Origin: Tubulanus polymorphus
Lineage: Eukaryota; Nemertea; Palaeonemertea; Tubulaniformes; Tubulanidae
Reading direction: 5' to 3'
DNA: 64,000 bases
NCBI RefSeq assembly: GCF_964204645.1
Contig: NC_134027.1
Coordinates: 23,114,485-23,178,484 of the forward strand
The notes under the pieces were generated by a model. That model had not been told where the DNA came from. It saw nothing but the letters and a program-made list of their open reading frames with translations, and did no database searches. Made by a program: the position numbers and the translations under genes. The first letter of the stretch is position 1, and each line of letters starts with the position of its first letter. This document shows positions 41,546-53,805 of the stretch, piece by piece.

Positions 41546-43040
41546 AGCTTATATTATCATTCGACATTGATTTATGATATATCTTCGAAAATACTAGACT
41601 GTCATATAACAATTCCCAGGCATGAATATGAACTCGCTTTTGCGGGTATTGTTTATGATGACTATAGATGCGTACCACGTACCTACCTTAGCGTCACTTA
41701 CATTCTAGATCTTGATTGAACTCGGTATTTTTTATATCCGATCTCAATCACTGTTTGAAACGAGTGCCCACTTTATTAGAAGTTTTCCATTATTAATTCT
41801 GGTAAGTAAAATCGGCTACAGATATTTCCTCCTGCGAATAGTTTTTATTTAAGACCATTAAATTCGTTTTCTGGGTTTTCATAGTTACACCTTTTTGGCT
41901 TGATTTAAGTGAAGGAACTTAGAAAGGAATAATATCAATCATTGATTTTAAAATCCATGACGTGTATGTTGCACGTGGTCAAAATTATACTAGTTTGGTT
42001 TTCTCATTCGCGGGATCATGTGGATTCCGTACCAAGGATGCCCCGGCCTGCCTATAGCTCTGAATAGATCGGCCTATTACTGAAATATGTTACTGGAGAT
42101 AAGACTGGCAATACGTCTGTCAAAATATACGAATTGACAGAATAAGATCGAATCTGTTGTGAATGCAATTAACATGAGTTAGACGGTATTTTGATGAAGA
42201 CAGTGTAAAAAGATACAGGCAAAAATACGATTTGATTCATAAGAAAATAAATCTGATTATTCACAGAAAAACATTAATTATCAATAACAAATGACAAATA
42301 CTTTTTCTTTCTTCTTTTCTCTCAAACATTTAGGAAATTCATTGAAAGTTCACTTCCCCAATTTCAATTTTCGAATCATGGCTAGCTCATTTCCAATTCT
42401 TAAGTTTTTAACACCTCTCTTTAAATTCTCAAAATATTTGTAATCTATAATTTTACGGTTCACATATGCCAAATAAACCACATCTTTGTTTATTAAATAA
42501 CAATTGTTAGAAATATCAACCTTCGTGATTTTCATCAAGCATTTGTCAGATTATTGATTATTGATTATTGATTTACTTTCGTTTTCAATGATTTCACAGC
42601 GACGCTATTTTGAGTTGATTCAAGCGTAGAATTCTAATAGGAAATGAAAATCATATTTTGTAATCGATGACGCTTATGTTATAATCCAATAAGGCTTAGT
42701 CTTGTGAACCAAAATACAAACGACGTAAAGCAAAAAACAAACAAACATGCTGCAAGTTTTCCAAATTATGATAGTTTGGTACCTTTTTATTTCTATGAAC
42801 AGGAGCCGCTGGATTCCGCGTCTGGATTGTGCCGAGTGTTGCTGGATATCAGAAATTGACAGAAGCTACGACATAAGAAAACATCCCACTCGCTCCTGAC
42901 TCGTGACTAGAAGACATTGATGAATGATTTTGAGGCTTACGTTTGGAAATTTACTATCGTCAATTCGTGAATAGCATCCATACATCAATATTGACCACGT
43001 GTTATTTCGTTTCCAAAGGAGTTCTGAATCTACAGGCAGC

Positions 43041-43283
43041 ATGTATAGAAACGTAAGAAAACTGCCATTTCAACTAACACTCTACATCATTTATTTCAAG
43101 AATATTATCTACACTGAATTGTAGTTTATTTATCAATTCTGTAGTAAAATGCGCACGTATGAATATAAAACCATATCATGTTATGAGTAGCAGAATACGC
43201 TGAAAGATATCTTTTTCTATCTAAGTTACGTAAGTGCTTGCTCGTGACTGCGATGCTGTGTCTCACAAACACAGGAATAAACG
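43041..43283 (+). CDS. Gene E start micro-exon and signal-peptide exon
   Basis: ATG TAT AGA AAC at 43041-43052 (donor gtaaga) joins 43235-43283, encoding CLLVTAMLCLTNTGIN plus one base of glycine (acceptor cgtaag, donor gtaagt). The hydrophobic core is shorter than in D. Confidence 0.65.
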
Positions 43284-46200
43284 GTAAGTGAACATCGATT
43301 TTTTCGTACATTTTAACGCTAGGACATCATAACTCAAATGCAATGCAGTTGATTCAACTTGTAATCCTGATGATATGGTGATGATGGGTCGATCAATGAA
43401 TCAATGAATCCGTCATGACTAGCGAGACATGAAATATGTACAATGAAATATAGGTACGCGGCTACGATGTTTATTTTGTTGTTAAAAATTACTTAAATCT
43501 TTGTCATGACTTACTGAGTGCCATTTAAGTGTTGAAAATAACTATTGCTTATGCGTCGATGGAATATCTGATAATTGCTGGGTATCCTTTTTAGGACGGG
43601 CTCCACCGATTTGTGACCAACGAGAGAACAGATTTTGCCCTCCGAACAATAGTAAGTACATAGATACAGTTTTGAGATATTCGCGATAAACAATATTCAG
43701 CCAAACCATTCATTGTAAGATTGACACAATGAACATAATAAAAATTAGGTTAATATCAACGTCCTGACGATGATTACAATGGGTTTTCACATTTTCCTGA
43801 TATTCAACAATTGTGTCGTATTAGAACAAGTGAAAAATTGATTAGATTTTGGGTATTGTAGGTTCATATTTCCGGAGCTCTAAAACATACATGGTTTAAG
43901 AGAACTTGGTGGAATCTGGATAGCTGATCGGATCCTTTAGGTCAAAGGTCATGGTCATCGGAAGCTGATTTGCATTTTTCATTTCCCGCCTTCATTAATG
44001 GGTCGACATGTACGCTCAGGGTGTATATTCTGTTGTCAGGCGTTTCACCTGACGTTGGGCATCAGTCGTCTTCGGCGACATTCTAGTTTGATAATGGATT
44101 TCGAGTGGAAGTGCACTTTCTGTCCAGCCAAACCATTGAAGAGAATTTCAGAACGTGCCAAGGTCATTTTCATTTTATTGTCCGTCACAAACGCCTCATT
44201 TCACTTTATCCATCAGCTAAACAACGACAAAAACAAGTAACTTTTCCCCACGCATAAGTGTTCCAGTGTAACTATCACTGAAGCCCGGTAAACTTTCACT
44301 GTGAGTTAATTTGGTGCTGAACGTTACGATTGGTGCTAAACGATGGTCATGTGACTTTATGAACTCTTTCGAAAAAAACTGTTATTCCTTTAATAGGTCA
44401 GAGTGACGAATAACTAAATTATGCGTCATTTCATTGAGCGTGAAATGTATTTACAAATTGATCTGATCCGAGTTCGGACAGGGATTATTCTTCTGATCGT
44501 TTCGAGTTCAAAGACTTCACCAATAGACAAATTATCGAAATTGTATGACATGTTGTTGGACAAAACCTTTTATTGATTTTAAAGTTCCGCCATGATTCAA
44601 GATGGCTGATAGGATGTCAATTTTGTTCAGCAAACACTTGTGAGCATGGTATAGGCTATGTCTACTGGCTTCCATCTTTGTTCGGCTAATCTTCTTGTGA
44701 GCAGGATGCAGGCTTGCTGGATGAAATGTTTTGAAAAATTGTTTTATGAAATGATGTGAGCTTAATTGTGTGGAAGAACCCTATCGATTTCAGAGGTTCT
44801 ACCTTTCAGGATGGCTGACTGGCCATAAAGAGAAATCGTTGGAACTGCTTCTTACTCATTGCGGAGTTGAACCGAGAGTCATTTGCATGTTTTGTATATT
44901 CATGCCAGCAACACATTTAGCTTGTTTCTACTAAGATAACGTACCTTAAATCACTCGTAGTCTATTCATTCATTCTACATGTATCACATAAAATAAAGTT
45001 TTGTGGTTGAGGTTTTATATTTATTACAGTACCACCGGATGGACCTCGTATAACATCTCAAACCGACCAACGCCATCAACAACATCGTCACGGTACAGGA
45101 GTATTCACCATTAACAATCACATGAGACGGTTCCATGCCTTTTGCTACGGGTCTGATGTATAGATGGAGTGGTGTCAATCTATCAGGACAGTCTAATAAT
45201 AAACTCAGTTTTATAAGAATCAGACGAACCGATTCAGGTGTTTATACATGTAGAGTATCGAATGGCGCTGGATCAGTTACTGGCAGTATAACTATCAATG
45301 TTTTCTGTGAGTATTCCTTTAACTATAATAGAGGGAAGTTCATAGTAAATAATTAGAGTCTGTTCTTGGGGAACTATCACTGAACTCCGATACACTTGTT
45401 CACAGAGGGTTAAGTAAGTAACTGCACGTTATGGTAAACGTATCACTAAGGTACATGACTGATGGTGGAATTTGGTCATACGAACCCATGAACTTTTACG
45501 TAAGCAAGTCTTTGGGAGTAAGCGCTGTTTTATATTTGCAGCACTGGCACCCAGGCTAGTGGGCCAGTTCTAACATCTCAACCGATCGCAACCATCAACA
45601 ACATCGTCGCAGTACAGGAGAATTCACAATTAACAATCACATGTGACGGTTCACAGTCTGGAGCTACAGGACTGACGTATAAATGGAATGGTGTCAATCT
45701 ATCAGGACAGTCTAATAATATACTTCGTTTTAAACCCGTCAGGAGAACTGATGCAGGTGTTTATACATGTACAGTATCGAATACATTTGGATCAGTTACT
45801 GGTAGAGTTAATATCAATATTTTATGTGAGTATTTAAACGTGAACACAATATCATATTACTCTTCATTCAAATTCTATTAACGTTAAAAACCATTTTTAG
45901 AAAATTCATTGATCATCATATCAAATTAAATGAACATTTGAAATAGCTGGATCTCGGCTTAAAAATGTTGAGGGAGGCTCGAATTGCAACAGAGAATATC
46001 GTGCTTAACCGTTTACACCCCAGACTCGTGTCATTCGAGTGAGTGCCATTTTTGTGAATTGATATTCACTGCAGATTTCCATCTGCCTGATGTTCAATCG
46101 TCACGGTGGTGATCGGGCATGGCATGATTTTCGAAATCAGTGGCTCTTGGACAGAGCACTGGAACAACCAGATTTTAGAAAATTATTCGGAACGTATTTG

Positions 46201-49200
46201 TGTGTTGTTTTTGACATATACACTATGGGTTATATTTCATTCGTTTGTTAATACAAAATCCTGCGTATAATATATATTATGCTAATAAGCTACATTTGGA
46301 TTTAATTTGACACAATCACTTTTTCCTTTATTTCAGACCCTCCAAGCAGAGTCACATTGCAAGGACCGGCGTCACCCGTTCAGGAATCTACATATGTTGC
46401 AATAAGGTGTACATCTACAGGGGGTAATCCGGCACCAAACCTTTCCATAACTAGAACACCAGGTGGCAGCACTGTGAAACAGGGAGTTAGTCCTCCAACA
46501 TATTCAACATCCGTCACTAAAACAGATAACCAGGCAGAATATCGATGTGCAGCTACTGGGGCTGGTATATCGACACCAATGATTAAAAATCAATTCAAAT
46601 TGACCCTCAACTGTGAGTACTGTAGATAGTTTTAGAATATTTCATGTTCATTGAAATAAGTCAAAATATCCTAAGCAACATTTTCGGTCCTTCTGATGAA
46701 ACGGGGTTTTTATTCGACGAAACGATGTCAATATTTTTTTCAATAAATTTTTGGTAAAAGGGCCTGTCATAATTTACACATCCAGTTGATTCGCACTAGT
46801 TGCAGACGGCAATTCAAGTTGCGAATTCAAGTAGCGAAGCAACTGGCGGAGAGCCTGATATCACATTTACGTTTCCTAACCAGATTCTAATCAGATTCAA
46901 CTCACGAGCTGGATATAGATCTGCTTACAATAAAACCTGGTAGATGCTGCTCGGATGAACTATTTTATTTCATTTATGTGATTTTAAGTTAAAAAGTATA
47001 ATTACGCCGAGACTGATTTCTAGATGTTTTTCTGCACACAGCAAATTCAATACGTATACACAACGTAAGCGAAGATCTTCTTTTCTTTTTATTCCTATCA
47101 GATGCACCGAAACTCCCCGGAGAATTCGATCCCGTTGCCGCAGAAATTGGAGAACCTCTTGCATTGACGATAAACTACGACGCAAATCCATCAGCGACAA
47201 CTTTGAATTGCAATCACAACGACACAAATCTCGAAACTAACGTCATAAAAACCGGTTTGATGAAATGGAGAATCTTCGTACAATCAGTTCAGGCGTCTGA
47301 CTATGGATCTTATTCGTGTAGACTCAAGAATTCGATTGGTAGTGTGGAAACAACATGGAAACTCACAGAAACTGGTATTAAGTGCGGCGGCAGGCTGTAG
47401 TTTTTATTTCATCGAGACGGCGTTTTAAAATCGCCAGTCATCGAAAACCTCTCTCTTGAGACAAACAACCAGAGATCGTTTTGATGCCTTTATAATCATT
47501 TTTTGAAACTGTAAGGAATAGATATCATCTCAGCCTTAGTTTTTGTATAACGTTTCTCATGGATGTTCTGAAGACATGAAAAGTCTGTATGACGAAAATT
47601 GCGATAAATGGTGGTGATCTTGATGTGTCGAATAACTTGAATGGGTCTTCAAAAGCCTATTACACAATACAATGCTTAATCTCTAAACTGGAGCACAAAC
47701 TGTCTCTTTTCGCAAGAAGCTTCATCTTACATGTTTTCATTCCAGGACCTCCACAAACTCCATCTAATTTATCCGTCGTCGCGAAGACAGCTGTATCTGT
47801 GACGCTGAATTGGGTTTCTGAATTTAAGGGTGGCTCCGAACAAACGTTCACCTTTAGTTACAGGGCATCAGACTCCAGAAAGTCCGTCGACAAAACTGAA
47901 ATACCCGACCCAGGGTATAGAAAAAAGGTGCATACGAAAATAACCGGATTAAAACCAGCAATTGATTATCAGTTCAAAGTGAAAAGTGTCAACTTAAATC
48001 CTGGTGATAATACAAGTCCATTTACTGATATAGTTACAGCTAATACAAATGGTAAGTGTGAGGTTATGTTACGTGTACAGCATACATTATAAGAAATGGG
48101 ATACAGTTAACCTCTGGCACCGGCAAAATTCATCCGAGTTTTTTCTATATGAAAAGAAATCAGAAAATGATTTCAATCGATTTATATCCTAGTAAGTCAA
48201 CAAAAGTCTGAGTTGGCCAGTTCAGAGTCAAGATTCTTGGCCGGTGAATATTACCGGACAGTAAGTACATTGCACGTTGGATTTCTCGAAGGTTTATTTC
48301 TCCGGCCAATAAAGAGAATTTCGTATGCTCCTCTATCAACGTCATATCAATTCGTGGGGGAGTAGTAGCCTAGAACAGCCATTTCGTTGATCAACCGGTT
48401 CAATGAGGACAATACGTCTGCTGTAAAAGTGCGATATCTACAATGTTTTCGTGCTTCTTTTTCAGCTATACCGAGCGCTGTAAATACTGCACTGAATCAA
48501 GCCACGATTACTCGAGACGGAAATCTTATCCTGGTCAAACTACCATCGTTTCCGTCGAAGTACAGCGTCTACGTTGAATACTGCGCGAAAGATACGAACC
48601 GAGAATGTAATTTTACCAAACCGATAGAGAATACCGATGGCAAAATTAGTAAAACATTTAAAGTCGATGCTGGCCATGCGTACAACTACAATCTGATTGT
48701 GTCTGAGGATGGTGACGTCATTATCTGCAAACTGCTTCAATTGAAAGACGGTACGTAATAGGTTAGCTGGTTCTATTCTCATTGCGGTTAATTGAGACGT
48801 TTATTGACAATATTCAGAGAGACAATGAAAACATAATTATCACCGCGTCAAATGGTTGTACGGTAGTTATTTTGAAATGATATTGCGTTTCATTTAACCA
48901 ATATCATATCCGTAGATTGTAAACATATTCAAATATCTGAATTTTTCTGCACATCATCTTTTTTCAGTTGTTGACAAGTGGCCTTCAGTTCCAGTAATTA
49001 TTGCCTGTGCTGTTCTTGGTAGCATAGCGTTTTTGGTAGTAATCTTTTTGATCGTACTATTTAGAAATGGACGCTGTAAATTGAGTGGGACGTGAGTTCT
49101 TAAGCTATCTATTTCCGGACTTTGTCATTCCCGTACCAGATACGCCGTTTGCAAGATAGAATTGCAATGCCACCCGTTGTATCAAATTTTGTCCAATCCA

Positions 49201-51042
49201 TAGAAAAACGACGCAGATCCTATAACGATAACAACGATAAACATCAGTTTTAAGATGGTTTTCTAAATTTTGATGATAAGTAACTTCTATCGTAATAACA
49301 AAATGGCTGATTGTTGCCAATTTGATGACGATCTAAAAGCAGAATGCTAATAATATTGGACACCGAAGTAACTGGTTTTACTATAGAAATTATAAGTTTG
49401 CTCATTTTCATATGGTTTTAAATTTTACGCCACTCCTGAGAAGATTCGAATCCCATTTATATCCTTAACCGATCGTTTGTTGATTACAAATGACTTTACA
49501 ACTGCTAGATTTTATACTAGGTATGTACATAATGCATCAAAATCACTATTTCATTTCAGAAAATCTGAAGAGTCAACACTAGGTAAAAATTGCCTTTGAA
49601 GTAGAAATAGAATTGCCTCGATTAAATAGATTGTATGCATGATTTACGAAAAATAGATATCTATCTATCTATCTAAGATTTTATTAGGCTTTTAATTAAA
49701 TATCATCTAAACGCGTAGGCTTTATGTATTTTTCAATGAATTGATAATGTTTTTTTCTGAATGAAATATTTGTTTATTGCAGCTTATTCTGACTGTAAAG
49801 AACTCCATGAAACAGACTCGCGTATGTATATCCGATAAATTTTATACACTACCAAATCCTCGTGGATTGAGTTAACGATTTAAGAAACATGATATTTCAG
49901 ACTCATACGCCTCGGCTACGCCGTACGTGAATGCGGTCTTTGGCGGTAAGTAATCTTGGTCTTCAGTAAAGGCCTTATAAAATTCTTTTAAAAATTTCCT
50001 GAACAAACACGAAAGAAATATGTTGAATTCCTCTTATTAGGGTATTCTGCTGTTTGACAGAAAACCCTATTGTAATTCTCGTGATTATTAAGATTTTCAG
50101 CTACTCTCGCAGAAAACGCTCTTGTACATCGGTTGATTATCATCATAATATTTTTTCGTACATAAAATTCATCTTCAATCAGATTCGACAACTCAATCTT
50201 TTAAACGAAATGTTAAGACAGAAATATTAGTCATATTGGTCTATCACACCGCCCGCAATTTCTTGGACGGACAGGTTCCCGCTTAGCGGCCACCAGTCGA
50301 TATATCTAGCCATATCTAGCCATTAGATACGTTGACGTACTGAAAGAGAGTGAATCAGCCGATGAAAAACAACACATCTGAATGGTTTAGTACATAATGC
50401 TGAGCGGCAACGTGTCCGCCCATGACATTTTTGGACGTGTAATAGACCAATGAAAGTTTATGTTAGCGTGAGCTCAGCGGACGGCAGCCAAATACTGGCA
50501 AGCGTGGATGTCCGCCAAAGAAACGTTTCTTCGTTATCATCAAAGTCGTATCATCCAAGTTCATCAGAACCTTTTAGGTAGTAGCCCTTATCCATCCACA
50601 TATCAAGTATTTGTGCTGACCCCCTATAGGTGGCGTTCCATAGAAAAATACGTACTAACTGAGGAGAGTTATTTGGACGAAATCCAAGCTTCCAGTACTA
50701 CATTGTAAGCCGCAAGGTAGAAACATGTTGTTGCAGCTTTATTTGATTTTATTTTTTAATGCCGATTTGATGTCTCTAACAAACACAATATTAGCTGCCG
50801 GTAACGAAATAGAAAATTTGACTTCAATATCGGAAATCATAGCACAGATATAGATGGATCTAAATTTAAGCGACCTATGATTCGAATATTCTTTTCCAAA
50901 TTTTGGCGGCTGGCTTGTAATTTTTCGGGCAAGTTCTGGCTTTTTTTATCTGCATGCATTTTCACGTAATTTGTTTTTAGTTTCGTCATTAAAAGCCGAG
51001 TCTGAAATTGACGCGAACCATTATGAAGAAGTCAAAAACTAG
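43041..51042 (+). CDS. Gene E: shortened and damaged Ig/FN3 receptor
   Basis: Intact exons: 43041-43052, 43235-43283, 43595-43651, 46337-46612, 47102-47374, 47746-48051, 48466-48750, 48968-49091, 49560-49582, 49783-49821, 49901-49945, 50996-51042. Together 1,536 bases in one frame, about 511 residues: signal peptide, linker, DPP Ig, DAP Ig, FN3, FN3-like, helix, tail. The two APP exons (45030-45306, 45542-45825) are frame-broken, and the V and AAD exons are remnants. Because the exons are phase 1-1, skipping the broken ones leaves a readable receptor; alternatively E is dying. Tail keeps PYVNA and HYEEVKN. A candidate aataaa signal lies at 51182. Confidence 0.6.
43595..43651 (+). CDS. Gene E putative linker exon
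   Basis: 57 bases, phase 1-1, between ttttttag and gtaagt. Encodes RAPPICDQRENRFCPPNN, with two cysteines and prolines. Takes the place of the V-like Ig domain in the order. Confidence 0.5.
44263..44400 (+). pseudogene. Decayed V-like Ig exon in gene E, relic 1
   Basis: Matches the end of the C V exon: gtaactatcactgaagcccggta and gatggtcatgtgactttatgaactctttcg. Frame and donor are lost. Confidence 0.55.
45030..45306 (+). pseudogene. Gene E APP-type Ig exon with frameshift and stop
   Basis: 277 bases between ttattacag and gtgagt, one more than the standard 276. The extra base lies near 45062. The first Ig cysteine codon has become a stop (acatga for acatgt). The rest (YRWSGVNLSGQSNNKLSF, DSGVYTCRVSN) is still well preserved, so the damage is recent. 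Confidence 0.7.
45372..45505 (+). pseudogene. Decayed V-like Ig exon in gene E, relic 2
   Basis: ggaactatcactgaactccgatacactt, gttatggtaaacgtatcactaa and atttggtcatacgaacccatgaac all align with V-exon sequence. It lies between the two APP exons, like the relic at 32600 in D, which shows the ancestral unit was V+APP and was duplicated. Confidence 0.55.
45542..45825 (+). pseudogene. Gene E second APP-type Ig exon, two-base frame error
   Basis: 284 bases between tttgcag and gtgagt; the equivalent in D is 282. Two extra bases near 45555 throw the frame and bring a TAA soon after. The remainder (YKWNGVNLSGQSNNILRF, TDAGVYTCTVSN) is open. No alternative acceptor restores phase 1. Confidence 0.6.
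46337..46612 (+). CDS. Gene E exon: DPP-type Ig domain
   Basis: 276 bases, phase 1-1. PPSRVTLQGPASPVQ, IRCTSTGGNPAPN and NQAEYRCAATG; donor gtgagt. Confidence 0.75.
46786..46900 (+). pseudogene. Decayed AAD-type Ig exon in gene E
   Basis: gttgattcgcactag, ggcaattcaag and gcaactggcggagagcctgat correspond in order to the AAD exon of C and D. The acceptor, the frame and the 3' half are gone. Confidence 0.5.
47102..47374 (+). CDS. Gene E exon: DAP-type Ig domain
   Basis: 273 bases, phase 1-1. APKLPGEFDPVAAEIGEP, ATTLNC and DYGSYSCRLKN. The donor is gtatta rather than gtaagt. Confidence 0.7.
47746..48051 (+). CDS. Gene E exon: fibronectin III domain
   Basis: 306 bases, phase 1-1. PQTPSNLSVVAKTAVSVTLNW and ITGLKPAIDYQFKVKSVN. 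Confidence 0.8.
48466..48750 (+). CDS. Gene E exon: membrane-proximal FN3-like domain
   Basis: 285 bases, phase 1-1. LNQATITRDGNLILVKLPSF, YSVYVEYC, DTNREC and YNYNLIVSEDGDVII. Confidence 0.7.
48968..49091 (+). CDS. Gene E exon: transmembrane helix
   Basis: 124 bases, the shortest of the set. VVDKWPSVPVIIACAVLGS then IAFLVVIFLIVLFRNGR. Confidence 0.8.
49560..51042 (+). CDS. Gene E cytoplasmic tail exons
   Basis: 49560-49582 (KSEESTLG), 49783-49821 (AYSDCKELHETDS), 49901-49945 (SYASATPYVNAVFGG) and 50996-51042 (AESEIDANHYEEVKN, stop TAG). The last intron, about 1 kb, is longer than in B to D. Confidence 0.75.
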
Positions 51043-53705
51043 TGAACATTGACCTGCTGGAAATTCCTGCTGATTTGAGAGGTTACCGACATGACATGAG
51101 CCTTCTAACTGCAAATGGATTCATGGATAATGATGAAATATACTTCTACGTTTTGTTAATTTGTAATAACATAGTGTTATGAATAAATATTAGTTTATTG
51201 TGTATATTAAATGCATACAAGTAGATGATTTGATGTAATTTTGAGCCGTACATTTTGTTTTATGAAATTATGACTAATGCGATTTAATTTTCATACGTTA
51301 CAAAATATAAGAATAAACAGTAATATATGAAATATACTCTCAGTAAACATGATGTAAGAATTAAAGATCGATGACCGCTTTGAAGCAACTGTACATAGTA
51401 CAAAGGAAAAAAGAGCCGATTGAAAAGAAACAAAATATAAAGAAATACCGAATGGGAATTGATAATTGAACTTAGATTAAACATTCAGAGAACGATAAAT
51501 CTTCGATTTTAACTCTAGGATTTGATAATACACTAACCATCAAATTTGAAAATAAAGAAGTGAAAATTCCATTGTATGTTTCAGAGAAAAGAAAGGAATG
51601 ATTAACGTTATTTGTTTTTTTAGAATTGATGTTTTTATATTGATATATTTATTCTATGAATTAAATCATGTTCTATGCTTGAATCTTTTTACACTGTCGT
51701 CATCAGAATACCATGTAACTGCTGTTAATGGGGTACCCGCGAAACCAGCTGTACCACCAGATGGCGCGACAAGCAGTAGGTCGTGTGTTGTCAAAATTAG
51801 TTCATTTTCAATTACATTTAAACTGGATTTTTGAACTCCTCAATCCATATACTATCACAGCACCTACCAATATACAATACTTTCATTCTTCTGATCGGAT
51901 ATCGGTAAAGTTTACAAAAATGATTCATTCATTTAAGAGAAAAGTTAATTTAGGTTTAATTGAAATGTAGACGAAATCGAACGTGGACGACCAACTATCT
52001 ACTAGCGACACCTGGCGGATCCTCGCCTGCCATACGTGGAATCCTCGATTGCCACAGTAGCACTGCGGGTACCCCATTGCATACGTAACAGACTCCATCT
52101 ACGCTGTCAATTCGTGATTTTACCGGATATAACGTTGAGAATCGGGAAAATTGAAATCTTTTCGACGAATAGAAATGGTGGTTAAAATTGATCGCTATGC
52201 GGTTCATCGCAAATAAGAAGGAATCTAACGAATTTTTTTTCTAGAAATATTTATATTTATCTTTAATGGATATTATACTTTATTCCTAGAATTCCTTTGT
52301 CCTAGTAAACAGTATGTAGAAAAAAACAAAGTATTGTTTGAATTTGAAAAAGTCTATTGCAGAATGCGATAAAATAAAGCATCAGGCATCAACGATTGTA
52401 TGCATCACCCCAACTTAGACAACAATTGGTTGATAAATGAACCAACGAATGAACCTCACAAACAACAGACATTATACAAAGCTCTCACCACACTTTCAGC
52501 GATCTTAAAGTTGTGTCGTGCATCAAAGGTTTCACTAGATAAATTCGTAGAAAATATTGATTTTTTAAAATAAAGGTTGCGAAGTCTAAGGCCACCAGGT
52601 TCGAACAAACAAAATCGTTATTCCTTAATCAATAAGGCTTTATTATTTTAAAGGAGTAATCGGTGTAAGAGATTGGGGTGCATTTTTAACAACACTAAAT
52701 GTCCACAATAATTGTTGTATATATTTCATCTATATTCTATATTCCTTTAATGTTTAGATGTTTACGTGTAATAGCTCTTTGTTTCTTGAGACAGTTTGTC
52801 TGGGTCTAATGCGTTAATTGTTGTTTGTCTCACTGTCATGTCACTACTCGTCACCTTTGTTTTTGTATCATTTTCCATGTCTCCACCTGTCTCGTATCTC
52901 GAACCATTCGACCATTCTTCACGAATAGGACCGAAATTAAACCATCACACTTCCCCGGCTAAACATTCTTTATCGTGTGTTGAGAGACTCAGGCCAATAG
53001 GAATTAGCACCTGATGCCTGTTCTAGTTTAGAACTAGTTCAATATTCATATGGTGACATAACTGGTAACTAGTAAAAATCTAAGAACTCACGAAAAAATT
53101 GCGATCTGTTCTTGTTCGTAGTTGACAGTGCAGCTATCTCTAAAACGTGAGGCAGTTGTGCTCTCGCTTTGATCTGAACACCGGCACAACATCTGTTGGC
53201 TTAATAAGCTGGAGATAGATTAATAAAGAAATTGCGATGAATTGAAATACCGAGTGAAAACATGCACTCATTCAACCCGGATTTACTTTCTTTGCGCGTA
53301 TTATACCTTTGCTTGAGGAGCAGCTCCGAAATACAATAAAACAAAGGATGAATAAAGATTCTTTTTGCGTGCGAGATATCGATTGGCACCATCAAGGATT
53401 GAACTATTAAGAATTTTATTAGGAGCGCAAAGAAATACTATGATAATAAGATCGATAATAGCAAACATATTTGATAGAATAATAGGATGAATAGTGGTCT
53501 CATATCGGAAACAAGTCATCAAGTACTCATGTGTTCATATCTAAAATATCCAGCCGGGTTTCACGATCGATTCGCTTTGTCGAACATTATTCCAATTCCC
53601 CGACACAATGTCTCCCCGATCGCTGTCGAAATGATGGCGACAAAACGAGGCGCCTATTTAAGTTGACCGTTTCCCCTTTGCTTGAGCTCAACATCTTCAT
53701 TCGAT
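51043..53705. other. Intergenic region between the receptor cluster and gene F
   Basis: About 2.7 kb, containing the gene E 3' end, an inverted pair of ggggtaccc and CTCF-like sites (51720-52085) and unannotated AT-rich DNA. The frame at 52796 has no ATG at its head and no supporting splice structure. Confidence 0.45.
51754..51767 (+). promoter_or_regulatory. CTCF-like motif
   Basis: CCACCAGATGGCGC fits the conserved CTCF core (CCASYAGRKGGC followed by R/G). A weaker inverted match lies at 52005-52018 (minus: CCGCCAGGTGTCGC). Both sit near copies of aatggggtaccc or its inverse. Confidence 0.4.
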
Positions 53706-53805
53706 ATGGAAAGGCTGACGGGCGCGAAGCGAAATACGATTATTCTTATACTTACTTCATACATATTGCCGTTCGTTCGTTTTACAACATCGTCGGAATT
53801 ACCAG
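53706..53805 (+). CDS. Gene F signal-peptide exon
   Basis: ATG at 53706 begins MERLTGAKRNTIILILTSYI, a basic n-region and a hydrophobic core, ending in phase 1 at a gtactt donor. The frame extends upstream without another ATG. Confidence 0.55.

Larger units (their letters stand above)
39509..43040. other. Intergenic region between genes D and E
   Basis: About 3.5 kb. Starts with D 3' flank (like the C 3' flank). Then come a MITE-like element (39630-39892), a four-copy minisatellite (41047-41545), the caattcccagg block (41610-41640) and the conserved 5' flank of E (42905-43040). No supported coding exon. Confidence 0.5.

Noticed and set aside
52796-53014. Hydrophobic ORF that might be a small membrane protein
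   Set aside because: It begins with TTG, has no upstream ATG in frame and no homology to neighbours.
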